The notes under the pieces are model-generated. The model was not told the DNA's origin. It worked only from the letters and a program-made list of their open reading frames with translations, and searched no databases. The position numbers and the translations under genes were made by a program. Shown here in pieces: positions 54,326 through 63,894 of a stretch of DNA of 64,000 bases. Location: the NCBI GenBank assembly GCA_913775315.1, contig CAJYIX010000020.1, positions 140,266-204,265 on the forward strand, given 5' to 3'. Position 1 is the first letter of the stretch; each line of letters begins with the position of its first letter. This DNA comes from an uncultured Sphingomonas sp. Its GTDB lineage: Bacteria > Pseudomonadota > Alphaproteobacteria > Sphingomonadales > Sphingomonadaceae.

Positions 54326-54964
54326 TCAGCTCGCCGCGGCGTCTTCGGCCGGCTGCGGCCGCTTCTCGTACACCTCGTCGACCAGACCGAAGGCCTTGGC
54401 CTCGTCGGCCTCGAGGAAGGTGTCGCGGTCCATCGCGCGCTCGATCTCCTCGAGCGACTTGCCGGTGTACTTGACGTACAGCGCGTTCATCCGGTCCTTG
54501 ATGCGCTGGATTTCCTTGGCCTGGATCTGGATGTCCGACGCCATGCCCTGCGCCCCGCCCGAGGGCTGGTGGATCATGATCCGCGCGTTGGTGAGCGCGA
54601 CGCGAAGCCCCGGCTCACCCGCGGCGAGGAGGAAGCTGCCCATCGAGGCGGCCTGACCGATGCAGACGGTGCCGACGCGCGGACGGATATACTGCATGGT
54701 GTCGTGGATCGCCATGCCGGCCGTCACCACGCCGCCCGGCGAGTTGATGTACATCCAGATGTCCTTCTTCGGATTTTCCGATTCGAGGAACAGGAGCTGG
54801 GCGGTGATGAGCGAGGCCATGTGGTCCTCGACCGGGCCGACGACGAAGATGATCCGCTCGCGCAGCAGGCGCGAATAGATGTCGAAGCTGCGCTCGCCGC
54901 GGCTCGACTGCTCGATGACGATGGGAACGAGGGCGTTCTGAAGAGCGCTCAAAGGGTCGTGCAT
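54326..54964 (-). CDS. clpP: ClpP protease subunit
   Basis: 212 aa. Serine protease with Ser in [14 protein letters not shown], His in [14 protein letters not shown], and the Asp in the following helix region. [19 protein letters not shown] is fully conserved. Forms the two-ring chamber served by ClpX just downstream. A 178-base spacer with a T/A-rich stretch probably holds a clpX promoter. Confidence 0.97.
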   Translation of the reverse strand: MHDPLSALQNALVPIVIEQSSRGERSFDIYSRLLRERIIFVVGPVEDHMASLITAQLLFLESENPKKDIWMYINSPGGVVTAGMAIHDTMQYIRPRVGTVCIGQAASMGSFLLAAGEPGLRVALTNARIMIHQPSGGAQGMASDIQIQAKEIQRIKDRMNALYVKYTGKSLEEIERAMDRDTFLEADEAKAFGLVDEVYEKRPQPAEDAAAS

Positions 54965-55035
54965 GGAAATCCCGCTCGGTTGTGTGTCGCCCGCCTACAT
55001 CGGCGCTCGGGCGAAACCGCGCAAGGGTGCGTCGA

Positions 55036-55977
55036 TCAATCCGCCGTCCCAGGCGCCGGATGCGTGAGATAGGCAAGCCGCCGCACTTCGCGCCGACCGC
55101 GCACCACGGTGTCGAGGATCAGCCCCGCAAAGCCGCAGAGCGAGGCGAGGATGATGAGCCCCGTCGCCAGGATCGCGGTCGGGAAGCGGGGCACGAGGCC
55201 GGTCTGCAGGTAAGTGAAGACGAGCGGCAGTGCGAGCAGCACCGCCACCAGCGCCAGCAGCCCGCCAATCGCCCCGAAGAACAGGAGCGGCCGCTCGATG
55301 CGATAAAGCGTCGCGATCGTCGTCGCGATCCGCCAACCGTCGCCATAGGTGGAGAGCTTCGACGCCGACCCCTCCGGCCGCGCGAAATAGGGCGTCGACA
55401 CCTCCGCCACGGGCATCTTCAGTTCGAGCGCGTGGACGCTGATCTCGGTCTCGATCTCGAATCCCGCCGACAGCGCGGGGAAGCTCTTCACGAACCGGCG
55501 CGAGAAAACGCGGTAGCCCGAGAGGATGTCGGTGAAGCTGCGCCCGAACAGGCGGGCGAGCATCCCCGTCAGCGCCTTGTTCCCGAACTGGTGCCCGCGG
55601 CGATAGGCGGCGGCGGCCTCGTGCACGCGGCTGCCGACGACCATGTCGAGCTGCTCGTCGATCAGACGTGCGACGAGTGCGGGCGCGGAGGCGGCGTCGT
55701 AGGTCGCATCGCCGTCGGCCATCACATAGACGTCGGCATCGACGTCGGCGAACATCCGCCGCACCACCGCGCCCTTGCCCTGCACGCGTTCGGTCCGCAC
55801 GATCGCGCCGGCGGTGCGGGCCACCTCGACCGTCCGGTCGCGGCTGTTGTTGTCGTAAACATAGATGCGCGCGGTCGGCAGCGCGGCACGGAAGCCCGCC
55901 ACGGTCTGCGCGATCGCGGCTTCCTCGTTATAGCAGGGCAGGATTACCGCGATGCGGGGTTCGGCCACGTCTTTCAC
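55036..55977 (-). CDS. Family 2 glycosyltransferase with C-terminal membrane helices
   Basis: 313 aa from GTG 55977, seven bases after GGAGAAGG; TTG 55983 and GTG 55968 are alternatives. GT-A fold: AVILPCYNEEAAIAQTV, IYVYDNNSRDRTVEVA, VMADGDATYDA (DxD) and the acceptor region DILSGYRVFSRRF, with two TM helices near 230-255 and 270-292. Similar to dolichyl/undecaprenyl-phosphate mannosyl or glucosyltransferases that flip or lipid-link sugars. Its ribosome site lies inside a repeat block. Confidence 0.85.
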   Translation of the reverse strand: MKDVAEPRIAVILPCYNEEAAIAQTVAGFRAALPTARIYVYDNNSRDRTVEVARTAGAIVRTERVQGKGAVVRRMFADVDADVYVMADGDATYDAASAPALVARLIDEQLDMVVGSRVHEAAAAYRRGHQFGNKALTGMLARLFGRSFTDILSGYRVFSRRFVKSFPALSAGFEIETEISVHALELKMPVAEVSTPYFARPEGSASKLSTYGDGWRIATTIATLYRIERPLLFFGAIGGLLALVAVLLALPLVFTYLQTGLVPRFPTAILATGLIILASLCGFAGLILDTVVRGRREVRRLAYLTHPAPGTAD

Positions 55978-56162
55978 CCCCAAACCTTCTCCCTCAAGGG
56001 GAGAAGGATAGCGCAGCTTGGTCGCGCCAGCGACCTAGCGAAGCTTGGATGAGGGTGGGGCCGCTGGCGGCGCGCCGACGGCATCCCCCTCTCCCGCTGC
56101 GACTAGGCGGCAAAGCCGCCAAGTTTCGCCGCCCTCCCCCTCAAAGGGGGGAGGGCAGCCAA
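55978..56162. repeat. Intergenic palindromic repeat block
   Basis: A cluster of imperfect inverted repeats: CTTCTCCCTCAAGGGGAGAAG, GCGCAGCTTGG...GCGAAGCTTGG, and GCCCTCCCCCTCAAAGGGGGGAGGGC. Such CCCTC-A/AGGGG blocks recur in intergenic spaces of many alphaproteobacteria. It separates trigger factor from the glycosyltransferase gene and supplies that gene's ribosome-binding site. Confidence 0.7.
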
Positions 56163-57803
56163 TCACTCCGCCGCCTTCTTCTTGGCCGGCGCCTTCTTCT
56201 TCGGGGCATCGGCCTCGGCCGGGGCGTCGCCCTCGGCGGCTTCTGCCTTCTTCTTGGGCGCGGCCTTCTTCTTCGGCGCTTCCTCAGCCGCAGGGGCCTC
56301 CTCGGCGGGGGCCTCGGCAGCCTTCTTGGCCGCGGCCTTCTTCTTCGGCGCCTCGGCCTCTGCCGGGGTCTCGGTCACGTCGTCGGCCTTGGCCTTCTTG
56401 GCCGCCGCCTTCTTCTTGGCGGGCTTGTGGTCGTGATCGTGGTCGCAGTCGGGGCCATGGACGTGCGGTACCTGGCCGTCCTCGGCCTCGATCGCGGCCT
56501 CCAGTTCCTCGCGCGTCACTTCGCGGTCGGTGACGTCGGCCTTATCGAACAGGAAGTCGACGACCTTGTCCTCATAGAGCGGCGCGCGCAGCTGGGCGGC
56601 GGCCATCGGTTCCTGCTGGATATACTGGACGAACCGCTCGCGGTCCTCCGGGCGATACTGCTGCGCGGCCTGCGCGATCAGGCGCTGCATCTCGGCCTGG
56701 CTGACCTCGACGCCGTTCGCCTGGCCGATCTCCGACAGGAGCAGGCCCAGGCGCACGCGGCGCTCGGCAATCTTGCGATAGTCGTCGCGCTCGCTCTCCA
56801 GCTCCTTCATCGCCGCCTCGGGGTCAGCCTCGTGACCGGCCTCATGCTCGAGCTGCTGCCAAATCTGCGCGAACTCGGCCTCGACCATCGAGGGGGGAAC
56901 CTCGAAGTCGTGACCCTCGGCGAGCTGGTCGAGCAGCTTGCGCTTCATGTGCGTGCGGGTGAGTTGGCCGGTCTCGTTCTCGAGCTGACCGCGCAGCAGA
57001 CCCTTGAGCTGGTCGAGCCCCTCGAGCCCCAGCGACTTGGCGAACTCGTCGTCGATCACGGTCTCGCCAGCGGTCTTCACCGACTTGATCGTGAGGTCAA
57101 ACGTCGCCGGCTTGCCCGACAGCGTGTCGACGCCGTAATCCTCGGGGAAGGTCACTTCGATCTGCTTCTCGTCGCCCGCCTTCACGCCGACGAGCTGGTC
57201 CTCAAAGCCGGGGATCAGGCGACCGGTGCCGATCTCGACCGACATGTCCTCGCCCGTGCCGCCGTCGAAGGGCGTGCCGTCGACCTTGCCGACGAAATCC
57301 ATGACGACCATGTCGCCGGTGTCCGCCGCGCGACCCTCCGCCTCTTCCCACTTCTTCTGACCGCTGGCGAGCTGCGCGACCTGCTCGTCGACGCGCTCGT
57401 CGGCGACCGGCACCACGAGGCGCTCAAGCTTCAGGCCGTCGATCTTGGGCGCGGGCACCTGCGGCAGCACCTCGAGCTCGACCTTGACCTCGGCATCCTT
57501 GCCGGGCGCATAACCCTCGGTCAGCTCCACCGAAGGCTGCATCGCGGGACGCAGCTGCTTGTCGGCGATCAGCTTCTGGATGCCTTCCTGGATCGAGGTG
57601 TTGAGCGCTTCCTGCGCGATCGCCTCGCCGTGCATCTTGCGCACGAGGTTGGCGGGCACCTTGCCGGGGCGGAAGCCGGGCATGCGGATCTGCGGGGCGA
57701 CGCGCTTCACCTCGGCATCGACACGACCGTCGATCTCGCCGGCGGTGATGGTGAGCGTGTAGGCGCGCTTCAGCCCCTCGTTCAACGTCTCGACAGTCTG
57801 CAT
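56163..57803 (-). CDS. tig: Trigger factor with long Lys/Ala-rich and His-rich tail
   Basis: 546 aa from ATG 57803, against about 430-450 normally. Ribosome-binding N-domain with the signature RMPGFRPGKVPANLVRK, a PPIase (FKBP-like) domain (DTGDMVVMDFVGKVDGTPFDGG), and the C-domain chaperone arms to about 446. The extra 100 residues start with a metal-binding-like HVHGPDCDHDHDHKP and continue with histone-H1-like blocks of KKKAAAKK and acidic PAEEAPAAEE spacers. Chaperone for nascent chains. The tail could bind nucleic acid, ribosomes or metals, or be disordered filler. Confidence 0.93.
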   Translation of the reverse strand: MQTVETLNEGLKRAYTLTITAGEIDGRVDAEVKRVAPQIRMPGFRPGKVPANLVRKMHGEAIAQEALNTSIQEGIQKLIADKQLRPAMQPSVELTEGYAPGKDAEVKVELEVLPQVPAPKIDGLKLERLVVPVADERVDEQVAQLASGQKKWEEAEGRAADTGDMVVMDFVGKVDGTPFDGGTGEDMSVEIGTGRLIPGFEDQLVGVKAGDEKQIEVTFPEDYGVDTLSGKPATFDLTIKSVKTAGETVIDDEFAKSLGLEGLDQLKGLLRGQLENETGQLTRTHMKRKLLDQLAEGHDFEVPPSMVEAEFAQIWQQLEHEAGHEADPEAAMKELESERDDYRKIAERRVRLGLLLSEIGQANGVEVSQAEMQRLIAQAAQQYRPEDRERFVQYIQQEPMAAAQLRAPLYEDKVVDFLFDKADVTDREVTREELEAAIEAEDGQVPHVHGPDCDHDHDHKPAKKKAAAKKAKADDVTETPAEAEAPKKKAAAKKAAEAPAEEAPAAEEAPKKKAAPKKKAEAAEGDAPAEADAPKKKAPAKKKAAE

Positions 57804-57873
57804 TCTTCGGGCTCGCGCTTTCGTCTGGTTGAAACCGGAATGGCGATGCGCGCCCTCAACAAGGGGCGGAGAC

Positions 57874-57958
57874 TGGTGCGGGCGAAGGGACTCGAACCCC
57901 CACATCTTGCGATGGCAGGACCTAAACCTGCTGCGTCTACCAGTTCCGCCACGCCCGC
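57874..57958 (-). tRNA. tRNA-Leu (anticodon TAG)
   Basis: 85 nt with a long variable arm as expected for Leu. Acceptor GCGGGCG/CGCCCGC, anticodon stem GCAGG/CCTGC with loop TTTAGGT and anticodon TAG (complement at 57922-57924), T arm GGGGG TTCGAGT CCC, and encoded CCA at 57874-57876. Lies upstream of tig on the same strand. Confidence 0.95.
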
Positions 57959-58073
57959 ATGAGAGAGGACACCGCCGGTCAAGCGCGGCTCTATAGCAGC
58001 AAGCGGACCACAGACAAGGGCGGCGGCAACCACCGTTCGCGGGGATCGTTGGCGGGGTGAAGGAGAAGAGCAG

Positions 58074-58307
58074 ATGCCCGTCGAACCGCCGATTCCGCAG
58101 GAAGCGCCCGCAGAGCCCTCGCAGCCCGGCCAGCCCACTGCGCCCCCGCCCGAGGCACCGCCGCATCCGGGCACGCCCGCCGAGCCTTCCACGCCCGGCA
58201 TCCCGGAGACACCGCCCGCCGAGACGCCGCCGGTCGGCCCCGACATCGACGTGCCCTCGCCGCAGCCGGGCGGCCCCGGCATCGCACCGGGCCAGCCGGT
58301 CGCCTGA
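58074..58307 (+). CDS. Proline-rich low-complexity small protein
   Basis: 77 aa with a strong Shine-Dalgarno (GAAGGAGAAGAG). About 40 per cent proline, with P-x-P, APAEPS, TPGIPE and PPVGPDIDVPSP runs; no signal peptide or hydrophobic helix. Expected to be disordered. The good ribosome site argues it is real; its job is unknown. Confidence 0.6.
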   Translation: MPVEPPIPQEAPAEPSQPGQPTAPPPEAPPHPGTPAEPSTPGIPETPPAETPPVGPDIDVPSPQPGGPGIAPGQPVA

Positions 58308-58315
58308 GCCTATGG

Positions 58316-58343
58316 GCGGGGTGACGCGCCTGCGTCACCCCGC
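58316..58343 (+). promoter_or_regulatory. Perfect 12-base hairpin in front of sufE
   Basis: GCGGGGTGACGC-GCCT-GCGTCACCCCGC. It ends two bases before the first candidate sufE start (58345) and 14 before the second (58357). No T-run follows, so it may control translation of sufE or protect mRNA rather than terminate. Confidence 0.6.
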
Positions 58344-58356
58344 TATGCGCGGCACC

Positions 58357-58764
58357 ATGCAGACGCTCTTCGACCTCGCTGACGAATATGCCTTCCTCGA
58401 CGCCGACGATCGCTATCGCCTGCTCATCGATCTCGGTCGCGAGCTCGAGCCGATGCCGGAAGCGCTGAAGACCGACGCGACGCTGGTGCGCGGCTGTTCC
58501 GCCTCGGTCTGGGTCTATCCGACCCCGCGCGACGACGGCACGCTCCATTTCCTCGCTGACAGCAATGCCGCGATCACCAAGGGGATCATCGCGCTCGTCC
58601 TGCTGGCGGTGCAGGATAAGACGCCGCAAACGATCCTCGCGACCGATATCGAGGGCGAGCTCGCGCCCTTCGACCTGCGCAACCAGCTGAGCTCGAACCG
58701 TACGCAGGGCATCCCCAACATGATCGCGCTGATCCGCGAGACGGCGGCACGCCAGGCCGCCTGA
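58357..58764 (+). CDS. sufE: SufE-type cysteine desulfuration protein
   Basis: 135 aa from ATG 58357; ATG 58345 would add four residues, and neither has a good Shine-Dalgarno. LADEYAFLDADDRYRLLIDLGRELEPMPE, then VRGCSASVWV with the sulfur-accepting Cys, ADSNAAITKGIIALVLLA, and GLxx-like IPNMIALIRE end. Takes sulfur from SufS for Fe-S cluster assembly. No other suf gene is in the window. Confidence 0.92.
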   Translation: MQTLFDLADEYAFLDADDRYRLLIDLGRELEPMPEALKTDATLVRGCSASVWVYPTPRDDGTLHFLADSNAAITKGIIALVLLAVQDKTPQTILATDIEGELAPFDLRNQLSSNRTQGIPNMIALIRETAARQAA

Positions 58765-58833
58765 AACGGGGCCATTCCCCCCGCCCCCAAACTGGTCTAT
58801 CCCGCGCGCCGACTGATCGCCTCCGGGGTAACC

Positions 58834-59526
58834 ATGCGTTTTCTTCTCTCGATTCTCGCGCTTGTCGGCCTTGGCGCCGCGATGCCTGCTGCCGCCCAGA
58901 TCGTCGACAATCCCGTGCCCGGCCGAAAGGCGCCGCCGGCGACCACCGACAAGGAAAATCTGTGGCTGCTCGACCTGTCGACCGGCGGGCGGGTGACGAT
59001 CTGGCTTCGGCCCGACGTGGCGCCGCAGATGGTCGAGCGGATCAAGACGCTCACCCGCCGCAAATTCTATGACGGCGTGCTGTTCCACCGCGTGATCGAG
59101 GGGTTCATGGCCCAGTCGGGCGATCCCAAGGGCGACGGCTCGGGTGGCTCGGACCTGCCCGACTTGCCCGCCGAGTTCAGCTACTTGCCGCACGTCCGCG
59201 GCGCCGTCTCCGCCGCGCGTCAGGGCGCGCCAGAGGACGCGACGCCCGAACAGAAGAAGGCAGCGCAGAACACCGCGAACAGCCAGTTCTTCATCATGTT
59301 CGTGCCGCGCCTGAGCCTCGACAAGGATTACAGCGTGTTCGGCCGTGTCATCGACGGCATGCAATATGTCGATTCGATCCCGCGCGGCGAGCCGCCTGCG
59401 AACCCGGCACGCATCCTTCACGCCTATATCGCCGCTGACAATCCGCCGGCCTATCAGGCGCCCGCCGCCCCCGCCGCGGGCCTCCCCGCTGGCGAGAAGG
59501 AAGTGACGCTGCCCGGCACCAAGTAA
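58834..59526 (+). CDS. Periplasmic cyclophilin-type peptidyl-prolyl isomerase
   Basis: 230 aa. Signal peptide ending MPAAAQ. Cyclophilin core with [59 protein letters not shown] and catalytic Arg in FHRV. An insert around [16 protein letters not shown] is typical of alphaproteobacterial members. Helps fold exported proteins. Stop overlaps the queA start (TAATG). Confidence 0.93.
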   Translation: MRFLLSILALVGLGAAMPAAAQIVDNPVPGRKAPPATTDKENLWLLDLSTGGRVTIWLRPDVAPQMVERIKTLTRRKFYDGVLFHRVIEGFMAQSGDPKGDGSGGSDLPDLPAEFSYLPHVRGAVSAARQGAPEDATPEQKKAAQNTANSQFFIMFVPRLSLDKDYSVFGRVIDGMQYVDSIPRGEPPANPARILHAYIAADNPPAYQAPAAPAAGLPAGEKEVTLPGTK

Positions 59527-60551
59527 TGCAGGTCGACCTGTTCGATTTCGCGCTGCCGCCCGAGCGGATCGCGCTTCGCCCCGCATCCCCGCGCGACGCC
59601 GCGCAGATGCTGGTGGTTGAAGGGCACGCGATGCGCGACGCGATCGTCCGCGACTTGCCCGCCTGCCTGCGCCCCGGCGACTGCCTCGTCTTCAACGACA
59701 CGCGCGTCATTCCCGCGCAGTTGGAGGGGACGCGCGGCGAGGCGCGGATCGGCGCAACGCTACACAAGCGCGAGGGGCCGCGCCGCTGGCGTGCCTTTAT
59801 CCGCAACGCCAAGCGGCTGCGCGACGGCGACGCGATCGACTTCGGCGCGGGCGTGACCGCAGCCGCCAGCGACCGCGCGGCGGACGGCAGCTTCGCGCTG
59901 GATTTCGCCGGTGACGAGCCGGTCGAGCTGCTGCTCGAGCGCGCGGGGCGGATGCCGCTCCCCCCCTATATCGCCGCCAAGCGCCCCACCGACGAACGCG
60001 ACGCCGACGATTACCAGACGATGTTCGCGCGCGAAGCCGGCGCCGTCGCCGCGCCGACCGCAGCGCTGCACTTCACGCCCGAGCTTCTGTCGGCGCTCGA
60101 CGCCGCGGGGATCGGCCACGCGACGCTGACTCTCCACGTCGGCGCGGGCACCTTCCTGCCGGTCAAGGCGGACGACACCGACGACCACGCCATGCACGCC
60201 GAATGGGGCCGCATCGACGCGGCCACGGCCGATCGCCTCAACGCCGTCCGCGCGAACGGCGGCAGGGTTATCGCAGTCGGCACCACCAGCCTGCGCCTCA
60301 TCGAAAGCGCCGCGGGCGAGGACCGCGTCATCCGCCCGTTCGAAGGTGACACCGCGATATTCATCACCCCCGGCTACCGCTTTCGCGGCATCGATGGCCT
60401 GATGACCAACTTCCACCTGCCGCGCTCGACGCTGTTCATGCTGGTCTCTGCGCTGATGGGGCTCGACCGGATGAAAGCGGCGTATGCGCACGCCATTGAA
60501 AACGAATACCGTTTCTACTCCTACGGGGATGCGTCGCTGCTTCTGCCGTAA
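59526..60551 (+). CDS. queA: S-adenosylmethionine:tRNA ribosyltransferase-isomerase QueA
   Basis: 341 aa, standard length. [22 protein letters not shown] start, [25 protein letters not shown]-like [41 protein letters not shown], and FITPGYRF...[18 protein letters not shown]. Adds the cyclopentene group in queuosine synthesis. In relatives tgt usually follows; here the core genome stops after queA. Confidence 0.96.
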   Translation: MQVDLFDFALPPERIALRPASPRDAAQMLVVEGHAMRDAIVRDLPACLRPGDCLVFNDTRVIPAQLEGTRGEARIGATLHKREGPRRWRAFIRNAKRLRDGDAIDFGAGVTAAASDRAADGSFALDFAGDEPVELLLERAGRMPLPPYIAAKRPTDERDADDYQTMFAREAGAVAAPTAALHFTPELLSALDAAGIGHATLTLHVGAGTFLPVKADDTDDHAMHAEWGRIDAATADRLNAVRANGGRVIAVGTTSLRLIESAAGEDRVIRPFEGDTAIFITPGYRFRGIDGLMTNFHLPRSTLFMLVSALMGLDRMKAAYAHAIENEYRFYSYGDASLLLP

Positions 60552-60717
60552 AGATGGGGCGCGGATCATAAGCTGCCTCGTCGGCCGATGCGCGCTGACC
60601 CCGATATTTTTGGCTTAGCCGTGCTAGTGACAAGGCTTGCGCGCTGTTCGCATGTTCCATATTCGTTCGACCGGGGCTTTGAGTGCCCGTTAGGTGCGAG
60701 TGATAGGACCGCTCAGG

Positions 60718-61923
60718 ATGAAGTTTGTGTCTCTTTTTTCTGGCGCTGGCGGCCTCGATCTGGGTCTCGAGCAGACCGGTTGGGATTGCTTGTTTGCAAC
60801 CGACCACGATCCCGCTTCAATCGCGACGTTGAATGCTAATCGTGGCTACGGCCTCGATGATGGACGTGAGGCGTTCGCCGAAACAGTAATCGAGCTCGCC
60901 GATGTTCGTTCGCTGTCCGGGGATCACATTTTATCGAGGCTCGGCATGTCAAAAGGGTCCATTCCGCTATTAGCGGGTGGACCACCGTGCCAGTCGTGGA
61001 GCAGTGCAGGACTGCAGAAGGGATATGACGACCCGCGAGGCCGGCTGGTTGACGACTACCTTCGTATCGCAAGTGAGATCGATGCTCGGTGGTTAATGTT
61101 TGAGAATGTAAGAGGCCTGCTTACGGCGCGGGGACCTGATGGCGTTCCCGGGAGTGCGCTGGCAAGGGTTCGTGCTGACCTTTTTCAGCGGGGCTGGCAG
61201 ACGCGGGTCGAACTTCTCAACGCGGCCGACTTCGGCGTCCCGCAGCGGCGTGTGCGGCTGATCTTGATCGGCTACCAATCGGGCGATGCTCCGCGTATAC
61301 CTGAAGCGACGCATTCGAATGTCCCCAGTGAAGACCGTTTACCGTGGGTGCCTCTTGCCCAGTGCCTAAAATCGATCCGCGAGCCGGATCCGGATGAAAT
61401 TATTCGCCCAACTGGCAAAATGGCACTCGAACTTAGTGGGCTAGCGCCGGGCACAGGGGCAAAGAGTCCAGGAAAGGCGGAATCAACTAGGCCCGGTGGG
61501 CACTGGGGCTATAAACAGGGAGCCTTCATCGCCGACCCCGCCGTACCAAATCGAACGGTCACTGCTAGTGCACAGCAGGACTGGATCCGTGACCCCGTGT
61601 TGGGCCTGCGTCGGTTATCACCGCGCGAATGTGCTGCTATCCAGACCTTCCCAGCGAATTGGTTTTTTGCTGGGAAGCGCAGTGATCAGTATCGCTTGAT
61701 TGGCAATGCCGTTCCTCCGGCCCTTGCGCGCAAACTTGGAGAGGCTCTTGCTTCACACATCACCCAGGATAGCGCGCACCGCGCCGAGCAATGGGACAGT
61801 CTGACCCCTCTTCCCAAGCGGCTACAAGGACATATAAGTTACACAATCAGGGATGAGAAAAAGAACGGCGCATCTCGGCGGGCTGGCATCAAACGGCCGC
61901 TTTTAAATACAGCGTCTTTATAA
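60718..61923 (+). CDS. DNA cytosine-5 methyltransferase
   Basis: 401 aa from ATG 60718; GTG 60694 is a weaker choice. All m5C motifs in order: I FSGAGGLDLGLEQTGW, IV GGPPCQSWS with catalytic Cys91, VI MFENVRGLL, VIII QRRVRLILIG, a target-recognition region around 205-300, IX RRLSPRECAAIQTFP and X YRLIGNAVPPALARKLG. Likely the modification half of a type II system, as the next gene, three bases on, encodes an endonuclease. More AT-rich than genes to its left. Specificity is unknown. Confidence 0.94.
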   Translation: MKFVSLFSGAGGLDLGLEQTGWDCLFATDHDPASIATLNANRGYGLDDGREAFAETVIELADVRSLSGDHILSRLGMSKGSIPLLAGGPPCQSWSSAGLQKGYDDPRGRLVDDYLRIASEIDARWLMFENVRGLLTARGPDGVPGSALARVRADLFQRGWQTRVELLNAADFGVPQRRVRLILIGYQSGDAPRIPEATHSNVPSEDRLPWVPLAQCLKSIREPDPDEIIRPTGKMALELSGLAPGTGAKSPGKAESTRPGGHWGYKQGAFIADPAVPNRTVTASAQQDWIRDPVLGLRRLSPRECAAIQTFPANWFFAGKRSDQYRLIGNAVPPALARKLGEALASHITQDSAHRAEQWDSLTPLPKRLQGHISYTIRDEKKNGASRRAGIKRPLLNTASL

Positions 61924-61926
61924 TCG

Positions 61927-62844
61927 ATGACAGTTTCTTCAGATATCGTTGCTTATCACACTGAGCAGACGAGGCGAGCAGCCGAGATTTACGTTGCGGA
62001 CCTCACTAGGCAGGATGCTGCAACGGATTGGTACAGGGCTAATGCAATAGCTCGTAGCAAAGTAGTGGACGCATTACGGGCTACAGACTTGATGCGCGAT
62101 CTATCGAAGGGAATCTCAAAAAGCGCAGCACATTTAGTTGTATTGCGTCATATGTTAGCACCCCCGATGAGCCAAGATCAATTTGCTCTTCTGTGCCCTG
62201 CTTATTCAAAGGCGGCGGAGAATACAGGACGGGTTATAGCGATCGATGCAGCTAAGATGCTTGCTGCTGCCATTGAAGGCGGCCGCGACAAAAGGCTCGC
62301 ACGCTGGCTCAATCGGGGGACAACGCCAGCGATCCATGAAGTTAAGGAGCTTCTGCGCACCGTCAGCCCCATACTCGCCCAGCAACTCGTAGCAACTCTA
62401 AGGCGCGGACGTTTGTCAGCAACTCAGGAAAGGGCAGTCATCGATCTTCTGACTGCGAAAGGATGGGCACGCCAACGAAGCGCGCTGATCGAGAAGTTAG
62501 ACGATGTTCCTGTCAAATACTTCATGCACAAAACTAGGTTTGCAACGAAGAATAGACCGCAGGAAGTAGACATTGCATGCGGGCTGGGCAAGACTGTGGT
62601 ATTAGCCATGGAGTGCAAAGTAACGAATGACCAGACCAATTCGGTAAAGCGAGTTAACGACGTTCTTAAAAAGGCAACCGCCTGGCAGGACCATTGGGGT
62701 TCCTTTGTAAAAACTGCCGCCCTTCTTCAAGGCGTTTTGAGTTTTAAAGATGTAGAGCGCCTACTCACATCTAACGTGGAAGTGTTCTGGACGCATGATT
62801 TAGAAACCTTCGGAAATTGGCTTGAGCTTAACGCGATACGCTAA
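61927..62844 (+). CDS. Putative type II restriction endonuclease (PD-(D/E)XK)
   Basis: 305 aa. No family is recognised with certainty by sequence, but RPQEVDIACGLGKTVVLAMECKV (positions 210-232) gives Asp215 and the E229-x-K231 catalytic pair of PD-(D/E)XK nucleases, followed by a helix rich in N/K. Preceded three bases earlier by a cytosine methyltransferase gene, which is strong context for a restriction enzyme. Low GC and rare codons mark it as foreign. It should cleave the sequence protected by the methyltransferase. Confidence 0.75.
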   Translation: MTVSSDIVAYHTEQTRRAAEIYVADLTRQDAATDWYRANAIARSKVVDALRATDLMRDLSKGISKSAAHLVVLRHMLAPPMSQDQFALLCPAYSKAAENTGRVIAIDAAKMLAAAIEGGRDKRLARWLNRGTTPAIHEVKELLRTVSPILAQQLVATLRRGRLSATQERAVIDLLTAKGWARQRSALIEKLDDVPVKYFMHKTRFATKNRPQEVDIACGLGKTVVLAMECKVTNDQTNSVKRVNDVLKKATAWQDHWGSFVKTAALLQGVLSFKDVERLLTSNVEVFWTHDLETFGNWLELNAIR

Positions 62845-63138
62845 ATATAAAAGATAATTTGAAAGATCTATGCTTGAAGACCTGCGCTGTTATAGCGCCG
62901 CAACGCCTCAGGTGTAGCCAGGAGCCGCAAACTAAACTACAGCCGCCATTTACTACAATAAGCCGTAAAACGTGCTTCGTAGCAAAAATCAACACGGCTA
63001 TTCAGCCTTAGATCGGTTTCGCTCGCACTAATTTCCAACAATCTCCACAACCGCCTTGCTTCCGGAGAACAATGTAGCGGATGTACTAATCAAACACGTA
63101 ACGACTTGAAGGCGAATGCGGCTGGGTAATCGCGTCAC
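62845..63138. other. AT-rich spacer between endonuclease and HEPN-like genes
   Basis: About 290 bases with many stops in all frames and no hairpin, RNA or repeat that I can support. It lies between the convergent ends of two accessory genes and looks like island filler. Confidence 0.6.
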
Positions 63139-63843
63139 TCACGGTGTTAGGTCACGCTTAACGGCCGAGATCAACGCGCTTGCTCCACGGGCTTCCGGCT
63201 CGAGCGCTGACTCCTGCATATAGTTTTCTTTCATCAGCTTCGGGTGAACGAAGTTACGCATATCGCGCAAGGAGTCCGGCAGCGACATAGGCCCTCGAAC
63301 GCCGCCCATCACCCTACTTACCTTCATAAGGTTGATCAGCCGCCACGTGGACGGATCGCCCTCAATCTCGTATCTTTGGTCGAAATTAGCTTTGTCGGGG
63401 GGGCGCGCGTTCTTGGCTACTTCCACCGCAGCCGCCAATCCGGCATTCTGCCGAACTAACCAATCAATCAGCATAGCTTCGAGGCAGACTCCAAAGCCTA
63501 TCAACCCCAGGCGGAAGTGCCCTTGATTGTAGGCGCTCGCAGCGCCGTCGTGAGCAGCTGCGGCAATTTCACGAAACTGCGAATCTGCCATAAATGAGAA
63601 CGCCGCCTCCGTGACAGCGACCAAATGCTGCCCCCCTTGATCTTGCGCAACCTCGGGTTGCAGTTGAGGGCTCGACCGCGCAATCGCCTCATAAAGCGTA
63701 TTTCTGAAAACTAATCTTTCGCCATCTCTTTTCATCAATCCGGTGGCGACCATGTACCTAGAGTCGGGGCTAGCCGGATCGTTAACGACATATCCAGTTC
63801 GGGCGGCTTCTGACGCTAGTCGCAGTAGAGCTTGATCCTGCAA
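63139..63843 (-). CDS. HEPN/DUF4145-like hypothetical protein next to an IS element
   Basis: 234 aa from TTG 63843, with ATG 63753 as the only nearby ATG. The C-terminal half is helical: GLIGFGVCLEAMLIDWLV and then LRDMRNFVHPKL, an R-x-x-R-N-x-x-H stretch typical of HEPN domains (DUF4145-like), which are often RNases in defence systems. The frame stays open upstream without an ATG until the stop of the neighbouring transposase, so the true N-terminus may have been lost to the IS insertion. Function as defence protein is inference. Confidence 0.5.
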   Translation of the reverse strand: MQDQALLRLASEAARTGYVVNDPASPDSRYMVATGLMKRDGERLVFRNTLYEAIARSSPQLQPEVAQDQGGQHLVAVTEAAFSFMADSQFREIAAAAHDGAASAYNQGHFRLGLIGFGVCLEAMLIDWLVRQNAGLAAAVEVAKNARPPDKANFDQRYEIEGDPSTWRLINLMKVSRVMGGVRGPMSLPDSLRDMRNFVHPKLMKENYMQESALEPEARGASALISAVKRDLTP

Positions 63844-63894
63844 AACGAGCCTAAAAACACCATCGAGGTGATCACTAGGGTCAGGACTCGTTGA

